DNA from: Hyphomicrobiales bacterium
GTDB taxonomy: Bacteria; Pseudomonadota; Alphaproteobacteria; Rhizobiales; Xanthobacteraceae
Reading direction: 5' to 3'
DNA: 36,083 bases
Assembly (NCBI GenBank): GCA_021323775.1
Contig: JAJPKK010000014.1
Location: 1 to 36,083 of the forward strand
Position numbers and translations under genes: made by a program. Positions 24,266-32,000 of the stretch are shown here, piece by piece. How positions within the stretch are numbered: position 1 is the first letter of the stretch; each line of letters opens with the position of its first letter. The notes beneath the pieces were generated by a model. It saw only the letters and a list, made by a program, of their open reading frames with translations, had not been told where the DNA came from and did not search any database.

Positions 24266-25137
24266 TGGCGATCTACGATCTCCTGGTTTCGCCTTTCGCG
24301 GAATTCGAGTTCATGCGCCGCGCGCTGGTCGGCGTGGTTGGCCTGGCGCTGGGAGCGGCGCCCGTAGGGGTCCTGCTGATGCTGCGCCGCATGAGTCTGA
24401 TTGGCGACGCCATGGCGCACGCCATCCTGCCGGGGGCGGCGATCGGTTATGTTGTGGCCGGCCTTAGTCTGTTTGCCATGACTTCAGGCGGGCTCATCGC
24501 CGGACTCCTTGTGGCGCTCGTGGCCGGCGGCATCGCCCGCGCGACCGAGTTGAAAGAGGATGCATCGCTCGCGGCGCTGTTTCTCGTATCGCTGGCGCTC
24601 GGCGTGGTGATCGTGTCCGTGCGCGGCAACAGCGTCGATCTTCTGCATTTCCTGTTCGGCAATGTGCTGGCGCTCGACAATGCGACGCTGGTTCTCATTG
24701 CCGTGGTCGCCACCGTCTCACTGCTGGTGCTGGCGCTGATATGGAGGCCGCTCGTCGTGGAATCTGTTGACGCCGGTTTTCTGCGTTCGGTCAGCCGTTC
24801 AGGCGGCCCGGCGCACATCTCCTTTCTCGCCTTGGTGGCGCTCAATCTCGTCGGCGGCTTCCAGGCGCTCGGAACTCTCCTGGCAGTCGGCATCATGATA
24901 TTGCCGGCCGTCATCAGCCGGTTCTGGAGCCGCGACCTCACGGCGATGACGGTGAGCGCAGTCGGCGCCGGCATTATCTCGGCCTATTGCGGGCTGCTCG
25001 TGTCCTATCACGCCGGGTTGCCGGCCGGCCCAGCCATCATTCTGTTCGCCGGAATGGTCTATGGCGCGTCGGTGCTGTTCGGACGCTTTGGCGGCCTGCT
25101 CCGCGGATGGGGCGCGCGCCGGCACCTGGAGGCCTGA
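24265..25137 (+). CDS. aztB: Zinc ABC transporter permease AztB
   Basis: A 290-residue integral membrane protein of the ZnuB/AztB (ABC-3) family with about eight hydrophobic helices. MRRMSLIGDAMAHAILPGAAIGY-like residues (near 42-66 with the conserved GDAMAHA) form the family signature that contacts the ATPase. The ATG at 24265 shares a base with the aztA stop; a second in-frame start seven codons upstream is inside aztA. AztC follows after two bases. The C-terminus ends in a basic tail. Confidence 0.9.
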   Translation: MAIYDLLVSPFAEFEFMRRALVGVVGLALGAAPVGVLLMLRRMSLIGDAMAHAILPGAAIGYVVAGLSLFAMTSGGLIAGLLVALVAGGIARATELKEDASLAALFLVSLALGVVIVSVRGNSVDLLHFLFGNVLALDNATLVLIAVVATVSLLVLALIWRPLVVESVDAGFLRSVSRSGGPAHISFLALVALNLVGGFQALGTLLAVGIMILPAVISRFWSRDLTAMTVSAVGAGIISAYCGLLVSYHAGLPAGPAIILFAGMVYGASVLFGRFGGLLRGWGARRHLEA

Positions 25138-25139
25138 CG

Positions 25140-26126
25140 ATGCGGCGTGACCTCGCGGTGCTTCTCGTCGCGGCTATCATGGCTTTAGGCGCGATCTCGG
25201 CGCCGCATGCGCAAGCGGCCGGGAGCAGCGGCAAGCTCAAGGTGGTCGCAAGCTTTTCGATCCTGCGCGACTTAGTGGCCCATGTCGGCGGCGATCGTGT
25301 CGAAGTTTCGGCCCTGGTAGGACGCGGCGCCGATGCCCATGTCTACGCGCCGACTCCGCGGGATGCGAAGATTGTCGCCGCCGCCGGGCTCATCGTGGTC
25401 AACGGCCTCGGCTTCGAGGGCTGGATGGCTCGCCTCCTGCAGGCGTCCGCCACGCAGGCGCTCGTCGTAGCGGCCAGCGCCGGCGTCGTGCCGTTGCCGC
25501 CACCCTCCAGTCCTCCGCATGCGAAGGAGGGTCAATCGAAATACCTTCCCCCGCTTGCCAGGGAGGGTACGGTGCGCAGTCGCTTCGGGAATGCAGCGGC
25601 CGGCCTCGATCCCCACGCCTGGCAATCGGTCCATAACGCCGAAATCTACGTGTCGAATATCCGGGACGGCTTGATCCGGGCTGACCCGGAGGGGCGCGCG
25701 ACCTACGAGGCCAACGCCACGGCCTACATCGAGGAACTCGCCCGCCTCGATGCGGACATCCGCCGCGCCGTTGCGACGATCCCGCCGGCGCGGCGAAAGG
25801 TCATCACCACCCACGAAGCCTTCGAATATTTCGCGGCAGATTACGGCATAGCGTTCATCGCGGCGCAGGGCCTCTCCACCGAAACCGAGCCATCCGCAAG
25901 AGACATCGCCCGGATCATCCGGGCGATCCGTGAGGAGAATATCCCGGCGCTTTTTTTCGAAAGCGCCGTCGATCCCCGCCTGGTGAAGCGCATCGCTGCC
26001 GAGACCGGCGCCCGCATCGGCGGTACGCTGTTTGCCGACACGCTCACGGCGCCGGCCGGCCCGGCCCCAACCTACGTCGATATGATGCGGCACAATGTTC
26101 GCGAGATCGTGGAGGCATTGAAGTGA
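25140..26126 (+). CDS. aztC: Zinc-binding protein AztC with a repeat-derived loop
   Basis: A 328-residue cluster A-I metal-binding lipoprotein-type or periplasmic protein with a signal peptide ending about residue 27. Expected zinc ligands are His67 (DAHVYAPTP), His159 (DPHAW), His225 (TTHEAF) and Asp300 (LFADTL). Homologues usually have a flexible, often His-rich loop before DPHAW. Here residues about 119-154 are Pro/Arg-rich with one His, encoded by a GC-rich repeat (about 25494-25601). The loop is therefore probably replaced by repeat DNA while the core ligands are kept. The chaperone gene aztD, found beside aztC in some genomes, is not present downstream. Confidence 0.9.
   Translation: MRRDLAVLLVAAIMALGAISAPHAQAAGSSGKLKVVASFSILRDLVAHVGGDRVEVSALVGRGADAHVYAPTPRDAKIVAAAGLIVVNGLGFEGWMARLLQASATQALVVAASAGVVPLPPPSSPPHAKEGQSKYLPPLAREGTVRSRFGNAAAGLDPHAWQSVHNAEIYVSNIRDGLIRADPEGRATYEANATAYIEELARLDADIRRAVATIPPARRKVITTHEAFEYFAADYGIAFIAAQGLSTETEPSARDIARIIRAIREENIPALFFESAVDPRLVKRIAAETGARIGGTLFADTLTAPAGPAPTYVDMMRHNVREIVEALK
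25494..25601. repeat. GC-rich repeat inserted in frame in aztC
   Basis: The segment has internal dyads (CCTCC...GGAGG around 25513-25529; CCTTCCCC...GGGAGGG around 25543-25567). Its core 25550-25574 matches the insert of the ABC ATPase gene at 21 of 25 positions but is translated in a different frame. Confidence 0.7.
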
Positions 26127-26159
26127 TGGGAGCGGATGCGGTCCGAGCGGCGTCGCACG

Positions 26160-26299
26160 TAGCAGGGTGGGCAAAGGCGCGTGGATGAGCTGGCCGCTTG
26201 CGGGCGTTGCCCGCGCCGGACGGCGCGCCTCGCAGCGTGGGCAAAGGCGGCCGCCGCGCAAACCCATAAATCGATGCCATTGCGGCCGCCTTTGCCCAC
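26160..26299. repeat. Inverted repeat GTGGGCAAAGGCGGCCGC and extra arm
   Basis: The 18 bases at 26237-26254 are perfectly complementary to 26282-26299. A third arm with GGGTGGGCAAAGGCG lies near 26164-26178. It fills the gap between the convergent aztC and amidohydrolase genes and could double as a bidirectional terminator. Confidence 0.75.
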
Positions 26300-26318
26300 A
26301 CTACGGCGGCTCGCTTCC

Positions 26319-27206
26319 TCAAAACTCGAACAGCCGCGCGGGATTGTCAGCGAGTATGCGTTGGCGCACCGCGGCGTCGGGGGCCCAATCCATCAGCTTG
26401 TTGTAAAGCTCGATAGTGCCGACCTTATCATGGAAGGACAGGTGGGGATAATCGCTTCCCCAGATAAGATGTTCGGGCGCCGTCGCGATCAGCGCCTCGG
26501 CAAACGGCTTGACGTCGGCATATCCGGGAGCTTGCGAGAACCGATAGATGCCGGTGAGTTTGACCCAGCACCGGCCGGAGCCGTCGCCGGCCAGCGCCAG
26601 GAAGTCCCGGAAACCCTGCTGTGACGGCCCCGCCGATGCCGGGAACAATCCCATATGGGCGACCGTGAACGCGACCGGCAGCTCCCGCAGCGTCGGCATC
26701 AGCTCGCTGACGAGCCAGCCAGGCAGCAGCAGGTCGACGTGCCAGCCAAGTTCGCGGCAGATCTTCGCAGTGCGTATGATCTTGGGCCGCAGCGCATCCG
26801 CAAGGCCCGCCTCCGGCCTGCGGATCGGCGAAATATTGATCCGCACGCCGCGCACCCCGCAGTCATGCCAGCGCGCGAGCTCGGAATCCCGCGCGTTCGT
26901 TTCATCGAGATGCACGATGCCGCGGCGCACTGCGGGGTCAAGCTCATCCATCGCTTCCAACATGCAGGCGTTGTCGAGGCCGTAGGCGCTGGGCTGGACG
27001 AACACGAAGCGCTCAAAGCCAAGCCGCCGCGCGACCGCGAGATAGTCCGCGAGCGGCGCGTAAGGCGGCTGGTAGCGCAGATCAGTGGTGACGTGCGGAT
27101 ATTTATCCGCCGGGCCGAAAATGTGGAAATGGGCATCGCAGGCGTTGCGAGGCGGCGGATAAGCCGGCGCAAGACCGTCATCGGGGTGTGGCTGTGTAGA
27201 AGTCAT
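26319..27206 (-). CDS. Amidohydrolase family protein (2-pyrone-4,6-dicarboxylate lactonase-like)
   Basis: A 295-residue TIM-barrel metal hydrolase. [10 protein letters not shown] (about 23-32) holds the HxH pair, VAHMG supplies a further histidine and WGSDYPH the catalytic aspartate. The pattern is closest to the LigI/2-pyrone-4,6-dicarboxylate hydrolase branch, which opens lactones in aromatic catabolism; the actual substrate is unknown. The start [10 protein letters not shown] is used because the upstream frame overlaps the divergent nitrile hydratase start and has no domain character. It is divergent from the nitrile hydratase genes. Confidence 0.82.
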   Translation of the reverse strand: MTSTQPHPDDGLAPAYPPPRNACDAHFHIFGPADKYPHVTTDLRYQPPYAPLADYLAVARRLGFERFVFVQPSAYGLDNACMLEAMDELDPAVRRGIVHLDETNARDSELARWHDCGVRGVRINISPIRRPEAGLADALRPKIIRTAKICRELGWHVDLLLPGWLVSELMPTLRELPVAFTVAHMGLFPASAGPSQQGFRDFLALAGDGSGRCWVKLTGIYRFSQAPGYADVKPFAEALIATAPEHLIWGSDYPHLSFHDKVGTIELYNKLMDWAPDAAVRQRILADNPARLFEF

Positions 27207-27339
27207 TAGGATTTCGCATTGCCTTTCGGAGCAGGCGCGGCGTGGAGCGTCATGGCCAACGGGACGTCGCTGGGCTAAGATTATCGCGCGAAGCCGGGCA
27301 TACGAAATCACGCCGCTTCTACGCAAGATACCTATCGTC

Positions 27340-27972
27340 ATGAACATGCGTCAGCACGATCCCCACCGCCAGCACGATCACGGCTCGGAGCTCAGCGAGA
27401 TGCAGCTTCGGGTGCGTGCGCTTGAGACGATCCTGACCGAGAAGGGCTACGTGGACCCAAAGGCGCTCGATGTCATCATCGACGCCTATGAGAGCAAGAT
27501 CGGTCCCCATATCGGCGCCCGTGTCGTCGCCAAGGCGTGGGCAGATCCGGACTTCAAGCGGCGCCTCATCGCCGACGCCGCAGCGGCGGTAGGCGAGTTG
27601 GGTTTAACCGCGCGCTCGACCCATCTGATCGCGGTCGAGAATACGCGGCGGCTTCATAACATGGTCGTCTGCACGCTGTGCTCCTGCTATCCGTGGGATG
27701 TGCTGGGCCTGCCGCCCGTGTGGTACAAGTCCGCGCCTTATCGCTCCCGCGCCGTCATCGATCCGCGCGGCGTGCTCGCAGATTTCGGCGTGATTCTGCC
27801 TGCTGACACCGAGATCCGGGTATGGGATTCGACCGCCGAAACCCGCTACCTGGTGGTGCCGATGCGGCCGGCTGGCACGGACGGATGGGGCGAGGAAAAA
27901 CTTGCGAGCCTCGTCACCCGCGACTCCATGATCGGGACCGGTCTTGCCCTCGCGGCAGGAGATGCGCCATGA
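27340..27972 (+). CDS. nthA: Nitrile hydratase alpha subunit, cobalt type
   Basis: A 210-residue metal-bearing subunit of nitrile hydratase, which hydrates nitriles to amides. The metal-claw motif VCTLCSC holds Cys111, Cys114, Ser115 and Cys116; threonine after the first cysteine indicates the cobalt form (iron enzymes have serine). [15 protein letters not shown] and the conserved arginines follow. The N-terminus is unusually His-rich ([10 protein letters not shown], 6-15). The stop overlaps the beta start as ATGA. The gene order alpha-beta is common in proteobacteria. Confidence 0.95.
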   Translation: MNMRQHDPHRQHDHGSELSEMQLRVRALETILTEKGYVDPKALDVIIDAYESKIGPHIGARVVAKAWADPDFKRRLIADAAAAVGELGLTARSTHLIAVENTRRLHNMVVCTLCSCYPWDVLGLPPVWYKSAPYRSRAVIDPRGVLADFGVILPADTEIRVWDSTAETRYLVVPMRPAGTDGWGEEKLASLVTRDSMIGTGLALAAGDAP

Positions 27973-28628
27973 ACGGCGTCCACGACATGGGCGGCATGCA
28001 CGGCTTCGGCAAGGTCGAGCCCGAGCCGGATGAGCCGGTGTTTCACGCGCCGTGGGAAGGCCGGGTCCTCGCCATGAATCGCGCCATGGGCTATCTCGGC
28101 CTGTGGTCGATAGACATCAGCCGGTTCTCGCGGGAGACGCTGCCGCCGCATGTCTACCTCGCCAGCAGCTACTACAGGAAATGGACCCTCGGCCTCGAAA
28201 ACCTGTGCCTGCAGTTTGGCCTTGTCGGCGAGGACGAACTCGCGGCCGGACGCGCCCTCCATCCGGCGAAGCCAGTGAAGCGCACGCTCACACCCGCGGA
28301 TGTGCCGAAAACCCTGTCGCGCGGAAGCTTCGAGAGGCCGCCGCCGGCGCCGGCGAAATTCAAGCCCGGCGACCGCGTGCGCACGCGCAACATTAATCCG
28401 CCGGGCCACACCCGCCTGCCGCGCTATGCACGGGGGCATGCCGGTGCGATCGAACACATCAGGGGCTGCCACGTGTTTCCTGACGCGGTGGCGGCCGGCA
28501 AAGGCGAGGACCCGCAGTGGCTCTACACCGTCGTGTTCGACGCGCGCGAGCTGTGGGGCGAGTTCGCCGATCCGGCCCTCAAGGTCTCGATCGAAGCCTG
28601 GGAGCCGTATTTGGAGGCAATCCCGTAG
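27969..28628 (+). CDS. nthB: Nitrile hydratase beta subunit
   Basis: A 219-residue beta subunit. The N-terminus [16 protein letters not shown] and the later [24 protein letters not shown] segment are highly characteristic; the latter contributes the arginines that contact the oxidised cysteines of the alpha subunit. [14 protein letters not shown] near the C-terminus completes the SH3-like domain. Start overlaps the alpha stop. The small activator (cobalt chaperone) gene that normally follows is missing: only 108 bases lie before a convergent esterase gene. Confidence 0.95.
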   Translation: MNGVHDMGGMHGFGKVEPEPDEPVFHAPWEGRVLAMNRAMGYLGLWSIDISRFSRETLPPHVYLASSYYRKWTLGLENLCLQFGLVGEDELAAGRALHPAKPVKRTLTPADVPKTLSRGSFERPPPAPAKFKPGDRVRTRNINPPGHTRLPRYARGHAGAIEHIRGCHVFPDAVAAGKGEDPQWLYTVVFDARELWGEFADPALKVSIEAWEPYLEAIP

Positions 28629-28648
28629 CCGGGTAGGCCAAGCGAAGC

Positions 28649-28688
28649 GCGCCCGCCGGCCTTCGAAAGGCTGCGCCGCGGCGGGCGC
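28649..28688. terminator. Hairpin between convergent nthB and esterase genes
   Basis: GCGCCCGCCG at 28649-28658 is perfectly complementary to CGGCGGGCGC at 28679-28688, and the loop contains a second small stem (GCCTT-CG-AAGGC type). Position between convergent genes suits a bidirectional terminator; no T-tract is seen. Confidence 0.5.
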
Positions 28689-28736
28689 GGCGCTCCTGAG
28701 CTTGTCGAAGAAGCGCCTTCGTCGGTATGACTCGTC

Positions 28737-29918
28737 TCATCCGCCCGGCAAAGCGCGATCCAGCCAATCCACCATCACCTTAGCGATGGCGTCGCTGTTC
28801 TTCTCCAGCATCATCATGTGGCCGTTGCCGTGAATGCCGACATCCCCCAACCGAAGGAAGGTGCTCTTGACGCCGGCCTGCGCCAGGTACCGCACGGTGC
28901 AGTGGTCATATGACGCGTGATAGGAGGCCTCCGAGGTAACGACCAGGATCGGCGTATCCCGCAAGTTCACGAGCTTGCGGGCGGGCTCCGGCTGCGCCCA
29001 GCAGCGCACATAGTCGGGCCGCTCCGGCTTGTCCTCGCGCATGAACTTGAGCGGCGCGGCGTCGGTCACCGGCGGATCGTAGGTGAGCGGCACGTCGACG
29101 AGGCCGTAGGCTTTCAGGTGCGGATTGTCGGCGAACCAATCCGGCGCGCCCTTGAAATCGACGTCATGAGCCGGCGGGCCATTCGGTTCGACTGCAAGGA
29201 TCGCCTTCACGAGGCTCGGCCGCTTGTCGGCGATCGGCCACACGAATGCTCCCGACTGGGAATGGATCAGCAGCACGGCAGGGCCGATGCGGTCGAGCAG
29301 AGCCACGGCGGCGTCACGGTTGAGCGCCTGCTGCAAGGGGAAATCCGCCAGCGAGGGAAACTGGCTGGCGTAGAACTGGTCGAAGCTCGGATCGCCCGGC
29401 ATGCCTGAACCCGGCCATTGGGTGTGCAGATGCGCCTGCGGCCACAGGTTGAAGCGTTCCGGCGCCACGAAGCGCTGCTCAAGACGCGCGAGATTGGCCG
29501 AAGTCACCGGCCCGTTCGCCTGCGACCATTGCGCGGCGCGGCCGCGCGCCACCTGATCGACCACATAGACCGCATAGCCGCGGCGCAGGAAATACTGCGC
29601 CCAGCCCTCGCGGCCGTCCGGCGTGCCGGTGAAGTTTGTGCCGGTCTGGCTGCCGCCATGAATCATCACCACCGGATACGGATGGGCGACCTTCTGCGGC
29701 ACCTGGAATTCCACATACATGTGGCCGACCGTCGGCGACCCTTCGCGGCTCGTGTCGATATGGCCGCCGACGAAGAAGTAGCCCTGCTTGGCAATAACGA
29801 GCGGCTCGCTCTGCGCGCGAACGGCCGCAATCGACAGCAGTGCGGCGCCCGCTCCGATCAGCAGGGCCGAGGCCGCGCGCAATACCGTGTTCAACGACGA
29901 AACGAGTGGCTGGCGCAT
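28737..29918 (-). CDS. Secreted alpha/beta hydrolase, esterase 713-like
   Basis: A 393-residue exported hydrolase with a signal peptide (hydrophobic about 14-32, cleavage near VRAQ). MIHGGSQTG (85-93) gives the oxyanion region, LIHSQSG (217-223) the nucleophile, most likely Ser220, and GIHGNGHMMMLEKN near the end the catalytic histidine. TPDGREGWAQYFLRRGY and DQVARGR also match Alcaligenes esterase 713, the closest family I recognise. Natural substrate unknown. It converges on nthB. Confidence 0.85.
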   Translation of the reverse strand: MRQPLVSSLNTVLRAASALLIGAGAALLSIAAVRAQSEPLVIAKQGYFFVGGHIDTSREGSPTVGHMYVEFQVPQKVAHPYPVVMIHGGSQTGTNFTGTPDGREGWAQYFLRRGYAVYVVDQVARGRAAQWSQANGPVTSANLARLEQRFVAPERFNLWPQAHLHTQWPGSGMPGDPSFDQFYASQFPSLADFPLQQALNRDAAVALLDRIGPAVLLIHSQSGAFVWPIADKRPSLVKAILAVEPNGPPAHDVDFKGAPDWFADNPHLKAYGLVDVPLTYDPPVTDAAPLKFMREDKPERPDYVRCWAQPEPARKLVNLRDTPILVVTSEASYHASYDHCTVRYLAQAGVKSTFLRLGDVGIHGNGHMMMLEKNSDAIAKVMVDWLDRALPGG

Positions 29919-30226
29919 TGCGTCTATCTCCTTGGTTTCCCTTCCCGCCGGAATTGTTCTGTGACGTCGAGGCTAGTCGCGGCGCTCGGGAAAGTCGAAT
30001 CCGATCCTGCGATCTGCGAAGCGCGGCAGGGCGGGCGCTTTTCGCAAGTTCAGAACGAAGCCTGCCCGCCAGCGCGGCGGGCACGGTGCATCGAAGTCGG
30101 GCCCTCCTGAAATGTCGAAAGCGGCAACAGCCGCTTTCGATGGGCTCGATTTTGCCGACCCATGCGCGTGATACGATCAAAATCTTCTATGGGGAACGTC
30201 CTGTAGGAATTGAGCCTGCAGACGCG
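29919..30226. other. 308-base gene-free stretch with two hairpins
   Basis: No credible gene. It holds a perfect hairpin at 30063-30083 (TGCCCGCC-AGCGC-GGCGGGCA) and the stronger one at 30115-30140. Both lie between the DUF3617 stop and the esterase start on the minus strand, so promoter elements for the esterase should be in the left part; none is clear. Confidence 0.5.
30115..30140 (-). terminator. Strong hairpin after the DUF3617 gene
   Basis: TCGAAAGCGGC and GCCGCTTTCGA, 11 bases each, are perfectly complementary around AACA. It is about 90 bases beyond the DUF3617 stop on the minus strand. The stem-loop is terminator-like but lacks a clear U-run on that strand; on the plus strand GATTTTGCC follows within 10 bases. 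Confidence 0.5.
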
Positions 30227-30685
30227 CTACCGGCATTCCCCAATATGCTCACCCTCAATGGCCACGGTCGTATTGACGACCTCCCGCCCCGCGATCGCGC
30301 CTTTCGATACGATCGTCGCCGAATAGTGCTTGGGCGTGTCGAAAATGAAATCTCCGGCCACGTCCATGTCCAATTGGCCGGTGCAGCGCATGCGCCAGCG
30401 CAGGGCCGTGGCGGTTGAATTGAATTCGACCCGCTCGCAGCCGGAATTCACGGTGCGGTATTCGGGCGAGAAGGTTGTCGCGGTGTCACCGGCTTGCTCG
30501 GGCGACAGACAGCGCGTTCTCGTCTGAGTGGGAGTCTTGTTTCCGTTCATGACGATGGTCTCGGTGAGCTTCCATTCGCCGGGCGCAATGCCGTCGGCTG
30601 CCTCCGCGTGCGACATCAGGCAACAGAGTGCGAAGGAGGCGATCACCGTTGCGGCGCCGGACTGACGGGAAGCGCGAAATCGCAC
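30227..30685 (-). CDS. Exported DUF3617 family protein
   Basis: A 152-residue protein with a signal peptide (hydrophobic about 11-24, cleavage near AEAA). The opening PGEWKLTETIVMNG and the paired cysteines (Cys59, the Cys of SGCERVE and Cys102, then a C-terminal Cys) are the DUF3617 pattern. These small periplasmic proteins have no known function. The start is GTG. Its context, between an esterase and a decarboxylase-like gene, gives no clear role. Confidence 0.8.
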   Translation of the reverse strand: MRFRASRQSGAATVIASFALCCLMSHAEAADGIAPGEWKLTETIVMNGNKTPTQTRTRCLSPEQAGDTATTFSPEYRTVNSGCERVEFNSTATALRWRMRCTGQLDMDVAGDFIFDTPKHYSATIVSKGAIAGREVVNTTVAIEGEHIGECR

Positions 30686-30889
30686 ATGTTGCGGGCGATT
30701 GGTGTGTCACATGGAAACGACCACCGAGAATTTTCTCATCGACATCGCAACCCTATCGTCCTTTGCCGGCGAAAGCCAGCGTGGTCGTCCTCGGCTGCGC
30801 CGATATTTGCGCCGGCTGGATCTCTCCCATGACATTGATCAGTCGGGTGGGGCACTCTCCGGCCCCGTTCGCTAAAAGCTCGGCCCACG

Positions 30890-31840
30890 CTACAGCCCCA
30901 GCAACCGCGCTGCGTTGTTGAAGCAGATGTCGGCGCGCACGTCGTCTGCGAGCGGCACGTGGTCGATGAATTCGCTCGCCTCGCCGGGCGGCTCGAAGGG
31001 GTAGTCCGTCGCGAACATGATGCGCTGATGGCCGACCGCGCCGACCGCGCAATCGAACGGCTCCGCAGAGTACATGCCTGAAATCGTCATCACGATATTC
31101 TGCCGGATGTAGTCGGACGGTCGGCGAGCGAGCTTGACGCCATAAAATGCGGCGCGGCTGTCGAAGCGCCACAGCAGGTACGGCATCATCTCGCCGAGAT
31201 GCCCAAGCATCAGCGTCGCGCGCGGGAAGCGGTCGAAGTGCCCACTGAACACGAGCCGCAGGGCATGGGAGCCAGTCTCGACGCCCCACTCCCAGGTGGC
31301 GCGCTTAAGCCCATAGGTGCCCTCCAGCGCCGGCATGGCTGCCGGCGGATCGGCTGGATGCAGGTAGATCACTGCGCCGAGCGCTTCGGCGCGCTCCCAG
31401 AACGGATAGAGCGAGGGATGGTCCAGGTATTGCCCGTTGGTGTGGCCGTTGATCATCGCGCCGACGAAGCGGAGGTCGCGCATCGCGCGTTCTAGTTCGT
31501 CGGCCGCCGCCTTGGCGTCCTGCATGGGCAGATGAGCGAAACCGGCGTAGCGGTCGGGCCGCTTCGCGATTTCGCGGGCAAGGAAATCATTTGACTCCCG
31601 TGCGCGTCGCACCGCAATCGCCGTGTCGCCCTCGATCTGTACGCCGGGTCCCGCGATGGAGAGCACAGCCCGCGCGATGCCGTCGCGATCCATCTGGCCG
31701 AGGCGCAAATCGCCGAATTCGGCGAGCCGCGCCACCGCCTGCCGGAAAATATCGGGCGTGATTTCGCCCGCTGTGGTCTTCCAATAATCCTCGAAACCCG
31801 GCGACAGGAAATGCTCCTCAAGGGCGATCTTCTGGGTCAT
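30890..31840 (-). CDS. Amidohydrolase-family decarboxylase (gamma-resorcylate decarboxylase-like)
   Basis: A 316-residue metal-dependent enzyme of the amidohydrolase-2/ACMSD group. KIALEEHFLSPG (4-15) has the ExH motif, IYLHPADPP and MLGHLGEMMPYLLWR supply the two histidines, and FATDYPFE the aspartate. The overall pattern is close to gamma-resorcylate (2,6-dihydroxybenzoate) decarboxylases, which act reversibly on hydroxybenzoates; exact substrate unknown. The ATG at 31840 is preceded by AGGGGAG. It is divergent from gspE. Confidence 0.82.
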   Translation of the reverse strand: MTQKIALEEHFLSPGFEDYWKTTAGEITPDIFRQAVARLAEFGDLRLGQMDRDGIARAVLSIAGPGVQIEGDTAIAVRRARESNDFLAREIAKRPDRYAGFAHLPMQDAKAAADELERAMRDLRFVGAMINGHTNGQYLDHPSLYPFWERAEALGAVIYLHPADPPAAMPALEGTYGLKRATWEWGVETGSHALRLVFSGHFDRFPRATLMLGHLGEMMPYLLWRFDSRAAFYGVKLARRPSDYIRQNIVMTISGMYSAEPFDCAVGAVGHQRIMFATDYPFEPPGEASEFIDHVPLADDVRADICFNNAARLLGL

Positions 31841-31873
31841 GCTGGCTCCCCTTTCCTGGTGTAATGCGGGGGC

Positions 31874-31902
31874 GACCCCGCGGCCCGGTATCATGCGGGG
31901 TC
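31874..31902. repeat. Inverted repeat GACCCCGC...GCGGGGTC
   Basis: Perfect 8-base arms over a 13-base loop, about 35 bases upstream of the decarboxylase-like gene. It may be an operator or leader hairpin for that gene; no further evidence. Confidence 0.4.
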
Positions 31903-31914
31903 TTGGCGATCCGG

Positions 31915-31946
31915 GTCGAGAGCTATAGCGCTGTCGAGAGCTATAG
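31915..31946. promoter_or_regulatory. Two identical 14-base direct repeats upstream of gspE
   Basis: GTCGAGAGCTATAG occurs at 31915-31928 and again at 31933-31946, an 18-base period. Relative to the candidate gspE promoter they fall at about -70 to -39, the usual place for activator binding. The divergent decarboxylase gene is the alternative target. Confidence 0.45.
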
Positions 31947-31972
31947 GGCATGGCAAACTGCCTCAGCCTCGC

Positions 31973-31978
31973 TATACT
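31973..31978 (+). promoter_or_regulatory. Candidate -10 box of the gsp operon
   Basis: TATACT lies 22 bases before the gspE start and matches five of six consensus bases. The -35 region (ATGGCA or TGGCAA near 31950) is weak, consistent with an activator-dependent promoter. Confidence 0.4.
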
Positions 31979-32000
31979 GCATCGCCACGGAAGCAATATC

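Noticed and set aside
26160-26299. CRISPR-like array of GTGGGCAAAGG repeats
   Set aside because: Only three arms, one inverted, with unequal spacing; no spacers and no cas genes.
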